Shown here: piece after piece, positions 11,866 to 23,279 of the stretch
How the letters are laid out: each line of letters starts with the position of its first letter
How positions within the stretch are numbered: position 1 is the stretch's first letter
Assembly (NCBI RefSeq): GCF_037042905.1
Contig: NC_087253.1
Span: 20,725,001 to 20,789,000, forward strand
From: Lytechinus pictus
Lineage: Eukaryota; Echinodermata; Echinoidea; Temnopleuroida; Toxopneustidae
Direction of reading: 5' to 3'
Length of the DNA stretch: 64,000 bases
Program-made: the position numbers and the translations under genes
Notes under the pieces: model-generated
The model's database searches: none
What the model was told of the DNA's origin: nothing
Seen by the model: only the letters and a program-made list of their open reading frames with translations

Positions 11866-12029
11866 GTGGGTGTTTCATACAGCTGTTCGTAAGTTAAGAG
11901 CGACTCAAAGAACGACTGGTGATCCTTTCTTGTGGTAAATGTATATACATTGGCGATGGTTTAGCGCGTAAGAAAGAATCACCAGTCGTTCTTAAAGTCG
12001 CTCTTAACAGCTTTATGAAACGGCCCCCA
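11866..12029. mobile_element. Fold-back MITE ending in GTTTCATACAGCTG / CAGCTTTATGAAAC
   Basis: The arms share AAGAGCGACT and AACGACTGGTGAT with their complements over 164 bp. Confidence 0.75.
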
Positions 12030-12038
12030 GGTTGCCCT

Positions 12039-12140
12039 GTAAATGATTATGAAAGCGATCATGTAAATGATTATGAAAGCGATCATGTAAATGATTATGA
12101 AAGCGATCATGTAAATGATTATGAAAGAAAGCGATCATGT
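12039..12140 (+). repeat. 24 bp minisatellite, four units
   Basis: AAATGATTATGAAAGCGATCATGT repeats with a perfect 24 bp period, so a shadow frame reads NDYESDHV repeats. It adjoins the 11866-12029 fold-back element. Confidence 0.9.
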
Positions 12141-12504
12141 AGATTCAGTGAATGATGTACAATACAATGGATTGTGGTTTGACAACCGCCTGGGCTATAT
12201 TTTTGTTCCTGCGACATTTTTCTTCCCGGCGTTAGAAGAGTATTCATTCCGTCAAAAACTAAACACCTTCATGAATATTCATAAAGGAATTTTAATTTGC
12301 AACACCTACAACTCATACACGAAGTGCCATTTTGTGCTTACACTGGCATGGTTTTTGGTTCGCTTCCCAGTATTTTTTTCGTTTAAAATTGAGACGAGAG
12401 TTTGAAAAACATACATAGAGTAGAGCCCACGGACCGATTGGATCGATTTTCCTATATTAATAATCAAGAATTGTTTTTCTACACTTTACATGCAAATTAG
12501 AGCT

Positions 12505-12920
12505 AATCTGGTCCCTAATTTCACTCCTCTCAGCATGCTCAGTGTGAGACGAAGGATCAGTCGTCTTGGAGTAGTATTTAGATCTTTTCAGAGTACATTA
12601 GAACTCATTCTGGAGTGAGCAGTGAATATTTTTAGCCATTTTCACTCCAGAAGGAGCTACAATGCACTCTGAAAAGATGTACATGTAAATCCCACTCCAA
12701 AGTGACTGGTCCCTTGTCTTACACTGTAAAAAATGGAGTGCTAATTTAGCACTTACGGTGCTTGTGTAGTGACTGCACTACGAGTGCTGATTTTTTAGTT
12801 TAAATTTGAACTAGAAAATCAGCACTCGTAGTGCAGTCACTATACAAGCACTGTAAGTGCTAAATCAGCACTTTATTTTTTACAGTGCTGAGAGGACTGT
12901 AACTGGGGACCAGATTAGAT
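12505..12920. mobile_element. Compound nested fold-back element
   Basis: The outer arms (TCTGGTCCCTAATTTCACTCC; CTGTAACTGGGGACCAGA) enclose two adjacent palindromes. One is at 12555-12715 (CTCATTCTGGAGTGA core) and a near-perfect one is at 12722-12886, with CACTGTAAAAAATGGAGTGC arms and a centre near 12803. Confidence 0.8.
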
Positions 12921-13889
12921 CATTTGTATTCAGAGAGTATTGTCAATAAGACTTTCAGCTTACGCCTATATAGGTCTATTCTTCGATGTAAACTGAAATA
13001 TACATGTAAAATCCTAGACCCACAGTAATAAAAGTTGTCCAGGGCTTTTAGTTTGATCAAAACGGTTTATCTGTCGTACGAAAAAAAGGGAAGGAAAAAG
13101 TCGTAGGAATAAAAAACAGTTCGCACCCGAGGAGGGTGACATCTATATTATAGGCGCCGTGTGTAGGCGAATTGTTTCTCATATTCATTATTTAATAAAT
13201 AATTGTTATTATTTATTATTTTAATGATTGAATGTTAAATAATTTGTTTATATAATGATGTTACAAACGGCGTAACATAACAATCACTCTAGAATCCGAC
13301 ATCGGGAGGTATGGAGCAAATTTCGTTGCGTATAGACTGGTATGCTGAATGTAATATCATTCACCTTTGAGCTAACTTTTTCAAAATCGTTTAAACCGGG
13401 AATGTGGTTTTCTAGTGAGTTTAATCATGATTGAACAATGAACTTGAAGCCAATTAAAGGGGAAAAGTGTTTGTATGAAGAATTAGGTAAATAGGTAGAA
13501 GTTTAAGGTCTTCAGTTACAAAATTAGTGTTATAATCGGGTCTTAGTATCAATGATTCTGTTAAAAAAAACAATATCGACTTAATTTTATTGCTACAAAT
13601 AAGGGGAACACTAATGCGATTCTAATAATTTTTTTACTAACATTTGATTAAGGTTATCAAGCTGCAAACATTATAAATATCATGTTGTGTGATTACAATG
13701 TCAAAACCGTTTTATAAATTGCAGATTTTTAGGCTGACGAATAAATTTCTTTTACTATAACAATTATGCTGTTTGTTTAGCTTACTTGTCGAATACGGCG
13801 TTTGTATGTGGGCGTGGCTTGTATGAGGGCGTGGTTTGTATGTGGGGGTGTGTCCGACGTGTGATTAAATTCTTTCAAGCTTCTATGTT
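12921..13889. other. AT-rich intergenic DNA, no gene seen
   Basis: No splice-flanked open frame or clear element could be supported. Confidence 0.5.
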
Positions 13890-14280
13890 ACAGTCACATC
13901 AACGAAACCGACCGATGGTATATGTCATTGGAAATAGCGTACTAGTAATAGCTTTGATCAGTCTGGAGTCGGTTTCGTTGGTGTGACTGAAACCGAAACC
14001 GACTCCAAACCGACCGATGGTATGTCATTGGTAATAACGTAATAGCTTTGATCGGTCTGGAGTCGGTTTCGTTGGTGTGACTGAAACCGAAACCGACTCC
14101 AAACCGACCGATGGTATGTCATTGGTAATAACGTAATAGATTTGATCGGTCTGGAGTCGGTTTCGTTGGTGTGACTGGAACCGAAACCGAATCCAAACCG
14201 ACCTATGATATGTCATTGGAAATAACGTAATAGCTTTGATCCGTCTGGAATCAGTTTCGTGTGGTGCGATTGTATAACAC
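13890..14280. repeat. 94 bp tandem satellite, four units
   Basis: The GTCTGGA landmark recurs at 13961, 14055, 14149 and 14243, an exact 94 bp period. Each unit contains an internal palindrome, GAGTCGGTTTCG ... CGAAACCGACTC. A diverged single relative occurs at 10820-10930. Confidence 0.9.
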
Positions 14281-14289
14281 CTAGAGTCC

Positions 14290-15130
14290 CGGGGGGTATT
14301 CAACTTATAACATGATATATGTACCTATGTGCCGCGCCAAACTCGGGGGTCGGGGGTTCTGGATTTAAATTTTGGTTTTTAAAATTGGGGGTCACCGGAG
14401 CGGCTATTGGGTCAACAATATTGCTAAAAATGCAATGCCCTGGAACTGACCATATCGAATACCTGAACATAAAATATAGGGTCTCCGGAACTCACATAGC
14501 ATGGTAGTGGCTATGGTAGCGCACTCTCCAGAAAGAGAAACACAAATTTAAGGGTCTCTGGAATGTGGAAAAATAGGAATATCAATGGCTTTCTAAATTG
14601 GTGATGCTCTGGAATGGAAATTTAGGCTGAAAGTGGGGGTCTCGACCGCGGCACATACGTATCATGCATTAAGTAGCCTCCCTGGGCCAAGAGTGGGCCT
14701 TCAAGCTGATGTCTGTTGGTTTTGATATGCACAAACACATGCAAACACGTCAACTGTGCACATAATATCAGGCATACAAGGTTCTTGCATGTAAATATCG
14801 TATTAATAATATCTGTTTATAATTTATTTAAGTCAATGCCCGATTTGTACTTCGTTTTCTATTTTGTCTATTTCGCTAATACGTTTGAGGCCGCTACCCT
14901 AGTCAAGCACTGCTTATGGTAGCGGTCTCCAGCATTTTCTTTTTTGTCTACTCAACAAAGTACAACTTATAATATTGCAAACTAACACTATCTATATACA
15001 TTTTTGCCAATGAATAATTATTTGTATTTATTTTTGTAAAAAGATATGTATCTCTATTTTTTATTTATGTTGTACATTATGTTTATTAATTATTTTTGTT
15101 GGAAAAATGCTGAAATAAAATCAAATCAAA
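14290..15130 (+). other. Intergenic DNA ending in a probable LINE 3' tail
   Basis: 14290-14700 repeats the phrase GGGTCTCTGGA/GGTCTCCGGAA loosely. The end at 15080-15130 (GCTGAAATAAAATCAAATCAAA) looks like a non-LTR retrotransposon 3' UTR with a short tandem tail. No open frame is left. Confidence 0.35.
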
Positions 15131-15420
15131 TATGAGAAGCAACATCAGAGTAAAGTGAAAGCTCGTCGAAAGTCCATCATGACCTTATTAATTTGAATTC
15201 GTTTATTCACATCCAACAGAAATTCGTTACAAAACCATGACATAGATTCCATTCAATTAATGAGAATTGGACAAAACAATGAACACAATATTTTGTTTTA
15301 CAGAAAATGATTGATAATTAAAATTGTATTCAAGATTCAGAGATCCTGTTCTTATCAATATTTTCTAGTTTCAATATTTGTGATGACAGACACAGCGCAG
15401 CACTTTATGTAAACGCTTTG

Positions 15421-15708
15421 ACCATGGCCGTACGCAGCGGGGGGGGGGGGTGGGAGGGGGCAGTGTCCTCCCCCCCCCCCCCCCAGAAATTTTGAAAACC
15501 TATAAATTTTTTAACTGAAAATTTTCACAAAATTCACCAATTTAGTATGCACAAATTCTTTCAGTTCACTTAACTTAATGTAAAAGCACCCCAATTACAA
15601 GCTCGGTAACTTTACTCCCTCGCTTTTGAGTTTTTTTTTTCAAAAAGTTAACGCATTCCCCCCCCCCCCCCCCCCCCCCCGCGAAAAATGTATGCGTACG
15701 GCCATGGT
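15421..15708. mobile_element. Inverted-repeat element with poly(G)/poly(C) arms
   Basis: ACCATGGCCGTACGCA at the left and TGCGTACGGCCATGGT at the right are a perfect 16 bp inverted repeat. Poly(G) (15439-15450) and poly(C) (15658-15680) lie just inside, with a further poly(C) run (15470-15484) near the left end. Confidence 0.8.
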
Positions 15709-15832
15709 CGTGACCCCAAAAACAAATCCATTAAGCTACATTTCTCAAAAGGTTGAAAAATACTTATACCTATGCATTCAATATCAAATATAATTATATA
15801 CACACCTCTGAAAAGTAGCCTCCACGGACATC

Positions 15833-15962
15833 AAGGTTCCGTTTCACAAAACATGTTATGATAACAACAGTAAAAAGTTCCTGCAATCCTTCAATCTGAT
15901 TGGTGATAGTGAATTTGTTTTTCGATTGTTATCATAACAAGTCTTTATGAAACAGAACCCTG
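15833..15962. mobile_element. Fold-back MITE, GGTTCCGTTTCAC termini
   Basis: The TGTTATGATAACA-type arms and CAATCTGATTGG centre match the element at 47248-47400. Confidence 0.75.
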
Positions 15963-16395
15963 GGTCTAGTCATAATAATATCTTCTCTTAATTCTTAAAT
16001 AAAACTCTAATATTACGAAACAGCTTTACTTTTTTATCCCATACTTTTATTTCCAACTGCTTGATTTCTCATTACACATTTTGACGAGCTTATGAGGCCC
16101 TACAAGAAACTTTCGTTCATTTAAAATCAATCGTAAGCCCCGAAATTAAGTCATTTATTTTCAATTTTATACTGATTCAAAAGTCAATTTGTATCTGATT
16201 ACTTTGTATCATGTTCGAATTGAAATGAATTTTTATAAAAATGAATTGAATTAATAAAGATTTGTAGTATATTCACATTAAATTGCATCTCAACATTGCA
16301 ATGCCCCAATGTGCTTGATTTGGTGACTCACGCTCGTTTTTGCAATTGAACTCTTAAACTTCCGTAGATTGAAAAGTCAATCTAATACTAGACTC

Positions 16396-16498
16396 TCAGG
16401 GACCAATATAAAATTGGATTGAAAGTTTCAATCGAATAAGATTGAATTCTAAATCTATTAGATTGAAAGCTTCAATCCAACTTTGGATTGGGCCCTGA
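16396..16498. mobile_element. Short fold-back MITE, TCAGGGACCAAT termini
   Basis: TCAGGGACCAAT and ATTGGGCCCTGA bound repeated ATTGGATTGAAAG arms. Confidence 0.65.
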
Positions 16499-17358
16499 TC
16501 GCAATATTTTTCAAATTAAGGAATTTAGAGAGAACGTAAGTTTCTCGCACCACCCCTTTGGTATCAAAATGGCGTAGATCCCAAAAAAAATTGATAGACA
16601 AGGTCAGAAGGTAGTAAAGGTCATCATTGGGTGAAAAGCGAGGCAAGATTGGCCAAACTTTCCTAATCAGGGGCTCTTGGAATTTATAGCTCCTCAGTCT
16701 TTGTATACCCTGCGTATAAAAATACATACAAGTAGGTGTCGCGTCTGTAATCCCCAATCCCCCCCCCCCCGCCGCATGTTAAATTGCAGTAAACAAAAAT
16801 TCATATGAAATACGGATTACATTAGGGGGGCTCATGTTTATTCATTTTTTTTCAATTCAGCCAAATAAACATTTATTTTCTTCAATTTTTCGTAAATATT
16901 ACCAGTAGAAAAGGAATATAATATCAGATTTAATATCTGACCATTAAAGGGTATTGTGTTGACGGCTTTATTTTCGAAAATAAATCAACATGCATAGAAA
17001 CATTACGTGACGAGACCTCATTCGTCACCAAAAAACAATAAAATAACCGTAATCGTAATTCTTCAGCCAGTGAAATAGTTCCAGAAGTAGAATGACGTCA
17101 CTTTCCCATTAGAGCCAAAGACGTTCAGTGATCATGGTGATTGCCCTTCTTAAAATCAGTGTTAGATGGCGAATCATTTCCACATACTTTTGTCAATCAT
17201 CTATTTCAGTCGAATGAATATGTTTTGCCTTTTTGTTTCAATTCGGGCGTGTGAGACCTGCAAACTAAATTCAGAGGCGCATGTGTCGCCCTCTCGCGTT
17301 GTGGATCGGTATATACACATCAGTGTAGTTTTTTACAGTTTACAATCATGATTAGATT
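16499..17358. other. Tetraspanin A 3' UTR or flank
   Basis: AT-rich DNA past the tetraspanin A stop. TTTATT (AATAAA on -) occurs near 16871. The polyadenylation site is not resolved. Confidence 0.35.
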
Positions 17359-17427
17359 TTACACGTAGTTGCCTCCTCTCTCATTTACATTCTTCCACAT
17401 GGTGTAGGAGAGCCCAATACCGAAGAT
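17359..17427 (-). CDS. Tetraspanin A exon 6 with stop
   Basis: 22 codons plus TAA, beginning IFGIGLSYTMWKN and ending GGNYV. The acceptor is CCTGAACAG. No alternative last exon was found between here and exon 5. Confidence 0.9.
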   Translation of the reverse strand: MFGIGLSYTMWKNVNERGGNYV

Positions 17428-20400
17428 CTGTTCAGGATGAAAAAAATAAACACCGGGATAAAAAAAAAATGTGTAGGCCTATTATATCGAAACAAGAGCG
17501 TTTGGATCCCTGTAAAAATTAATAAAATAATATATGTTTATTGAATATTCAAACGTGCAGATCCTGCAAATTGTGAATTTTATGATAATCAATTTGGTCG
17601 GTAATTTTTTTCTATGAAATTATAATTTTTAGCACATTTTATCTATGGTTCACGCCCAAAAGAGTAATTAATGTAATAATTGCATAATTGTTTATGTTAT
17701 GAAAAATGTATTCCAGAAATTATATGAATTTAGAAGAAAACAATATAATCATAATCAAAATCGCATAGCATTGACTGATCGTAATATGCCTATTAACAGT
17801 GCTTTTCTTACCTGAAAAATTGCGATGATGATACATGCAATACCAACTACGTGAGCTTTTGATTCTAACTCCATTATGATGGCGCCCTTGCATCCCTGTA
17901 AAAACAAAAGAAGGAGAGGAAAAGTTAGTTGCCATGGTAACGTATTTCATCTTCACCACCAGTAAAATCTGACCAGTAGGTCTAATCATGGTAATGCTCA
18001 ATGGTAACCGGTGCCGTAAAACAGGTAAAACAGACAAAATTTTGACGGAATAAAATTGGGTGTGAGGGGTTGAAAACAAAATCACGAGTGTGAAAAAATT
18101 TACCTTTATCAAAATGAAAGTCTAACTTTGTGATAGATTTTCACTTCAAATTTTCAAAAACAATATCAGATTTAATTTCACATTATAATGAGGGAAATTT
18201 GAAATATTTTATATTTCTTCTTAAACAAAAAAGAGTGGGTGTTGTCATCGACTTGCGTAACGACCATGACGTGCAAATAATATTCTGAAATTGTAAAATG
18301 TCATAACTTTCTTACTTTACATCCGATTTTGATAAAAGTTTAAGTAGTAAGCGATTTTTACTTTTCTCCTTCTATTCAAACCATCTTTCCCCCCCCCCCC
18401 CCTACATCTTCTTCTTCCCTATATACTCCATCAAAAGAGAGTTGGCGCAATCACAATGCGGACGCTTTCTGGAACGTACACTGTTAAAAAAAAACTGATT
18501 TTACAGAGAAAAGAAAGAAGATTTTGCAAAAAGCAAACACAGAATCATTCTGTAAATTCATAAAACAGAAATTTTTCTGCAATTTAACAGAACTGGGGCC
18601 CGTAACACAAAGGTTAGCGATCAATCGCTAAAATTATGGATTGGCCTATCAAGATCATCGTTGCATGCGCATTTCGTTCAGTAGACTGACTAGTAACCAA
18701 TCATAATTGCTCTTTTAAATTAGCGATTAATCGCTAACCTTTGTGTTACGGGGCTCAGGTCTGTTTAAAAAGGGGAAAGGGGTGTTTTATTAAAGGAAAT
18801 TTGTAAGGTTCCATACACCAAATACCAATTTCCTGTAAGATTACGCAATCTGGTACGATTACAGGTGTTCTCGAGACTGTTCTGCATGAACTTCTTTTAT
18901 TTAAAGGATAAATTTTCTAACAGTGTAGAGAATCTATTGTCAAAAGCCCTTCATAACAAAGCAGTCTTTGTCGAAAATTGGTGAATCAAATCAGCAGACA
19001 AACGGCATATTTGTGATTATTCGTCAGCTCAGAATCCTAGGACGATCTCCCGGGGAGCGTTTCATGAAAGGACTTGTCGGACGTTTTATCCGACAAGTCC
19101 CATTTTATCCGACAGTTACCATAGTAACAGTAACTCTCAGCCAATCAACATCAGAGAAAGATGTCAGATCTGACAACTTGTCGGATGAAAATGTTGATGA
19201 AACACTCCCCAGGTTGACCAATTTTCGACAAAGACCTTTAAGCTTTTCATTGCGGGCAGTTTCAATAGATTTACTGTGTTGTAGAATCCGTCCCCGTTGC
19301 ATGCAGTTGTGAAACTCTCGCTATATACTATCTGCAGAGACTTACCCGGATGAACTTCTCGGAGTTGACGTCTTTGCCGCATCCCGGAGCGGGGAAGAGG
19401 CAGCATGAGTCGGGTGTCTGTCGGGCTAGGAACATACCGGTCCCCGTGTTAGCCCAGTCGGTATCGTTGAAAACTCCGCAACAACCAAGCTAAAAGAGTT
19501 AAAAGGGGGCATAAAAAAGAAGAAGGGGAATGATTGAAAAAAAAAGAGGAACAATGGGAAGAAAAGAGATGATAGAGGATGAGACAGACAGAGCGACAGA
19601 GGGAGAGAGAGAGGGGGAGATGAGGAGGAGGACGAGAACGAGGAAGATGGGGGAGATAAAATGGGAAAGAGGGAGAAATTACATATTTTGGGGCACTCTT
19701 TACAACTCAAACATGATGGATGTTTACTCAGTCATGCAGAGGAATTAAACGCAGCCTCAAATATTCCGCATTTCTGCCATTTACTTTTTGATGAGATACA
19801 GAGAAAAATTATTCGTTTTATATTTTTGTTTATTATGATTTACCTTGCCATTCACTTGGAGCCTATTTAGGAAGCTTATAGATGACAATAACAGAACATC
19901 AGTGAAGTTATGAGCGACAGGGGGGGGGCCGTATGGCACAAAAAATGTGAAGACGAAGCCAGTGAGCGAAAAATGTTTTAATCTTTTAAAATGAAAATCT
20001 AATTTTACATTTCGACATTCAGAAAATGATATCATATTTCACTCTTGTCCTTTTATTTTTCTTTTCTCCTCTTTTTTCTTCTATGTTTTTTTTTAACTTG
20101 ACCTTGGAAAATTTAGGGGTATTGCTTTCGAAATATTGTGAATAAAATTGAACAGAAATCAAGATTATGAAAATGGATTGAACCCTCCAAATGACGCAAT
20201 CCAATACTCACTGTACTCTGGAGTTTGTCCCATGCTTTTGTTAGACCGCCCTCTCCCGGCGCGTTGTATTTAGCTAAACCACCAGCTCGCATCTCATTGG
20301 CTACATATTTGGCCACTTGCCAGCGATACGCGAAACCAAGACCTCCCGCAGAGACTTCCAAGATGAAAACGAGGACCATGAAAGCAAAATACTGAAAGAA

Positions 20401-22167
20401 GAAAAGCAAAATATGGTTATCATTCTTTTGGTATGAAATGATAAATAATAACAACTTGATACTTATTATTGTTCAATCAATAAATTAGCAAGGCAGTCTT
20501 TCACCTCTTGTGTTTTTCTATTCATTTATTTATTATTCTCTTATCTTTTTCTCTTTATTTTGTTTTTTTCTCATTGTATTTTTTGTTCAAAGTGATACAA
20601 ATTAATAAAGGTGTTTAACCAATAATTCAAGCTCTAGGCTTATATTTGTCGTAGGCCCTACTTTTTCGTGTTATATACTTTTACAGAATTATCCATGTAA
20701 GCTCATACATTATATTAATATTGTGACATTGTGAACATGCATGAATAGATAAATCAATAATATTGTGGTTTATTAACGAGCTTTATAAAAAAAAAATAAT
20801 GAGTTGCATATGAATGGTGATATGGATCAAATGATTGGCAAAAAAAAATATTTTGTCACGTTGCCAGTCATTTATTCATTTGATCAGTGATGTACATAAT
20901 TAATTAGATATCTCGCTGATTAGCTAATTAAGCAAAATATTAGTTCCATCCATAGCTAAATCAACGACTAAGTGAGCAGGTACGTCGGCCTATAGGCCTA
21001 CAACCATGCATTTTTATTTGATGATTATTTACTATAACTAAATTATAGCAAATTAATAAAATCGGTCCTTAGGAGTGGGCAGGTACAAAGTTGACAATTA
21101 TTAATACCTCGGTCACATTTGCTGTACGGCGGCCGTACGGCGAGTCGAAAACAGCCGTTTTATTCATTCTATGTAGCTCGTACATGAATGTTAAATCGGA
21201 TGTTTTCGACTCGCCGTACGGCCGCCGTAGAGCAAATATGACCGAGGTATTATATTCAGTAACTATCAATAGAATATCTGACTTAAATTGAGTAATCAGT
21301 CGTACCGTTAGTAGCAAACATGAATGTTCCTTGATCGCCCCGTAACCACCGATGAAAGAAACGACGAGGATGACGATCCCGGCAATGATCATGATGTTCG
21401 CCACGTTCAAGAAAGGCATGCTTGGAAGTAACGTCATGAACGGCCCCTCCTTAATGTGAAGATGCGCCCCCGCTCCAAGAATGGCTCCTCCCACAATCTG
21501 GAGACAGTATCAAAGAAATTATATAGAAAATCATAAGAAATTCTATATTTCAATAACAGTAGGGTTTACCTTGGACGGTGGGCACCTGTATTTATAGCAC
21601 TGAGAAATAAAAAAAAAACCGAGGCTGATGCTTCTTGGAGCATGATGAACCATTATCACTTTCCGATGAGGCAATGACACTTTCCCCCCCCCCCCCCTTT
21701 GTATTTCCACACTTCAAACATATTTTATTAACCAAAGACTGATCAAAATTCGGAGCGACTTTCGCAATTTGGCCAGATAAGGCAATTATTTCGCCACGTA
21801 TATCCACTACGTGTTGTTTTTTATCATGTTTTTTCCGAATCTCCCCAAAAGTAATAGAATTACATTCAATAAACAAATCTGCACCATACAGTTTACAATT
21901 TCTCGATAAAAGTAATATATTATTTTGACGGGGGGCATGCACCCTTCCCCCCCCCCCCCTGGATCCACCACTGAAAGCATGAAATGAAAACATGAAAACT
22001 GTCAACTTTCTTATCCAAAATTATGTTTGTCTCATTTCTCTGTTTTAATCATAAGAAATGTGACGTCACAATAAAATGTTCTTAAACGGATCAGGCATTG
22101 TACTCACAAAGAGAAGGACATTGAAGACAACCAACGTGTACTTTGTGCAGTTCGTATCTCCCTTCAT
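17359..22167 (-). CDS. Tetraspanin A (CD63/CD9-like), six coding exons, 242 aa
   Basis: Exons 22108-22167, 21306-21497, 20212-20391, 19346-19489, 17812-17895 and 17359-17427 join at phase 0 with GT-AG sites into a full four-TM tetraspanin. Tetraspanins organise membrane microdomains with integrins, Ig proteins and other tetraspanins. TM1 is roughly residues 11-32, TM2 50-75, TM3 80-104 and TM4 205-231. The large extracellular loop has CCG (147-149), PDSCC (170-174), Cys181 and Cys194, the six-cysteine pattern of CD63-type loops, and one N-glycosylation sequon (Asn152). The start ATG is at the head of the first coding exon and yields the short Lys/Cys-containing N-tail normal for the family. 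Oddity: the TM2 motif usually read as GCCGAIKE is GGYGAIKE here, losing both cysteines. The tail ends NYV and lacks a CD63-like YXX-hydrophobic sorting signal. It is a tandem paralogue of tetraspanin B. Confidence 0.93.
17812..17895 (-). CDS. Tetraspanin A exon 5
   Basis: 28 codons: the last loop cysteine (GCKGA) and the first half of TM4 (VVGIACIIIAIFQ). The acceptor is TTTTTACAG and the donor GTAAGA. Its length is identical to exon 5 of tetraspanin B. Confidence 0.92.
18477..18927. mobile_element. MITE with TACACTGTTA ends, interrupted by a second MITE
   Basis: TACACTGTTAAAA at the left and TTTTCTAACAGTGTA at the right. The body (TTTTTCTGCAATTTAA; GTAAGATTACG) matches 23280-23834. It lies in tetraspanin A intron 4. 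Confidence 0.75.
18595..18755. mobile_element. Nested MITE, CCCGTAACACAAAGGTTAGCG termini
   Basis: Nearly perfect ~25 bp inverted ends. A second copy is at 48842-48972. It is inserted inside the 18477-18927 element. Confidence 0.85.
19052..19210. mobile_element. Fold-back MITE, GGGGAGCGTTTCATGAAAGG termini
   Basis: The left arm GACTTGTCGGA and right arm TTGTCGGATGAAAA, with GTTTCATGAAA-type ends. It lies between tetraspanin A exons 4 and 5. Confidence 0.7.
19346..19489 (-). CDS. Tetraspanin A exon 4 (large extracellular loop)
   Basis: 48 codons beginning LGCCGVFNDTDW and containing TPDSCC and APGCGKD. The acceptor is TTTTAG and the donor GTAAGT. These CCG and PxSCC motifs are diagnostic of the tetraspanin loop. 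Confidence 0.93.
20212..20391 (-). CDS. Tetraspanin A exon 3
   Basis: 60 codons for TM3 (YFAFMVLVFILEVSAGG) and the first part of the large loop, ending in TKAWDKLQST. The acceptor is TTTCTTCTTTCAG and the donor GTGAGT. Confidence 0.92.
21102..21252. mobile_element. MITE with TAATACCTCGGTCA termini, copy 1
   Basis: Long inverted arms containing GTACGGCGGCCGTACGGCGAG. Its edge is about 50 bp from the tetraspanin A exon 2 donor. Relatives are at 46341-46499 and 61018-61184. Confidence 0.85.
21306..21497 (-). CDS. Tetraspanin A exon 2
   Basis: 64 codons covering the rest of TM1, the small loop and TM2, with GGYGAIKEHSC at the TM2 end. The acceptor is CTCCAG. The donor GTACGA is non-optimal, and a fold-back element lies only about 50 bp into the intron. 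Confidence 0.9.
22108..22167 (-). CDS. Tetraspanin A coding exon 1
   Basis: It encodes the N-tail and first half of TM1 (MKGDTNCTKYTLVVFNVLLF). The donor is GTGAGT (complement of 22102-22107). A CAG acceptor with a pyrimidine tract precedes it on the - strand, so 24 bp of 5' UTR (22168-22191) belong to the same exon. Confidence 0.9.
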
Positions 22168-22276
22168 CTTGTATCCGGTAGGTCTTTATTCCTGGGTGAG
22201 GGAAAAAAAAGGGGGAACAGAAGAAATGTGAAATAAGAATCATAAGTAAGACACGATGATAAAATATTAGCCAAAT

Positions 22277-22440
22277 TGTGGCTTAGTGGATTAGTCTTCG
22301 GACTTTGGAGCAGAGGGTCGTGGGTTCGAATCGCAGCCATGCATGGCGAAATTCCTTCAGCAAGAAATCGATCCGTAATGTGCTGCGCTCAACCCAGGTG
22401 AGGGAAATGGGTACTGACAGTATCATTATTCTAAAAAAAG
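22277..22440 (+). mobile_element. tRNA-derived SINE, copy 1
   Basis: An A-box-like GGCTTAGTGGATTAG and B-box GGGTTCGAATCGC are followed by CCTTCAGCAAGAAATCGATCC and CTCAACCCAGGTGAG, shared with the other copies. There is no tRNA acceptor pairing. Confidence 0.8.
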
Positions 22441-23279
22441 CTGTGAGCATCGAAGTCGGTAGCCCTGCTTAGCCAGGCCCTTGAACACAATTATGTGGGT
22501 TACACAAAATACCCTATATTATCATTAGGCCTATCATTACATAATTATCGAGGTCATTATTATAGCCAAGTAATACATACCATATCGATGTCATTATTAA
22601 GAAATACATGAGCAGGGTACCTTTGGAAAAGTTCTAATACGAACGAGACAAAGCCGAGGGAATTCGTTTACCGTTTCACAGGTACAATGCCCGAGCAAAA
22701 TTATATGTATTCGCATATTAATGTTTTAAAATATATCAATGTAGATCCTAGTATTTGATAAACCATCATTAAAACCGGGACCAGTCATTGGCAAATGTTA
22801 TTGCTCTCGTTCTAGATTCGTGTGATATTTCCTTGACTCATGAAATATTTTGCTATCCCATTCCGAGTCATTCCATGTAATAAAATTACGTTATGAAAAT
22901 TTTGACAGGAAATTGGGAACTCCCTGATTTGGATGTCTGAATTAAAAATAGATTCAATCAATTTTCTTGGGGGGGGGGGTGGGGGTTAGGGGAGTAAAAT
23001 GTTGATTACGCTTCATTCACCATCCGTTATTTTTCTATATAGTGTTATTGGATTGTTTATGGGCCAGTGATTTTTTTTTAAATCAGACATGAACCTCGGA
23101 AAAAAGTACAAAGGGCGTTTATTCCTCCTGTAATACATAGAGGATTGACTTACTTTTCTTGTTAATATGTTTATCAACAAGGACCTGACATAACATTTAG
23201 AAAAAAAATCAAAAGTAAGTCTAACATAAATGCGATCAAATTCGTATGACACATGCTTAAAAAAGCACACAAGATTTAA

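Noticed and set aside
11919..12155. NDYESDHV-repeat protein
   Set aside because: It is the 24 bp minisatellite at 12039-12140 read in frame, preceded by a fold-back element. There is no other coding evidence.
19426..19710. Ser/Pro/Phe-rich - strand frame
   Set aside because: It is the complement of a GAGAGG purine tract next to tetraspanin A exon 4. It has low complexity and no splice logic.
21069..21305. Extension of the tetraspanin A exon 2 frame past the donor
   Set aside because: It reads into the MITE at 21102-21252 and loses tetraspanin similarity, while exon 3 resumes TM3 perfectly after splicing.
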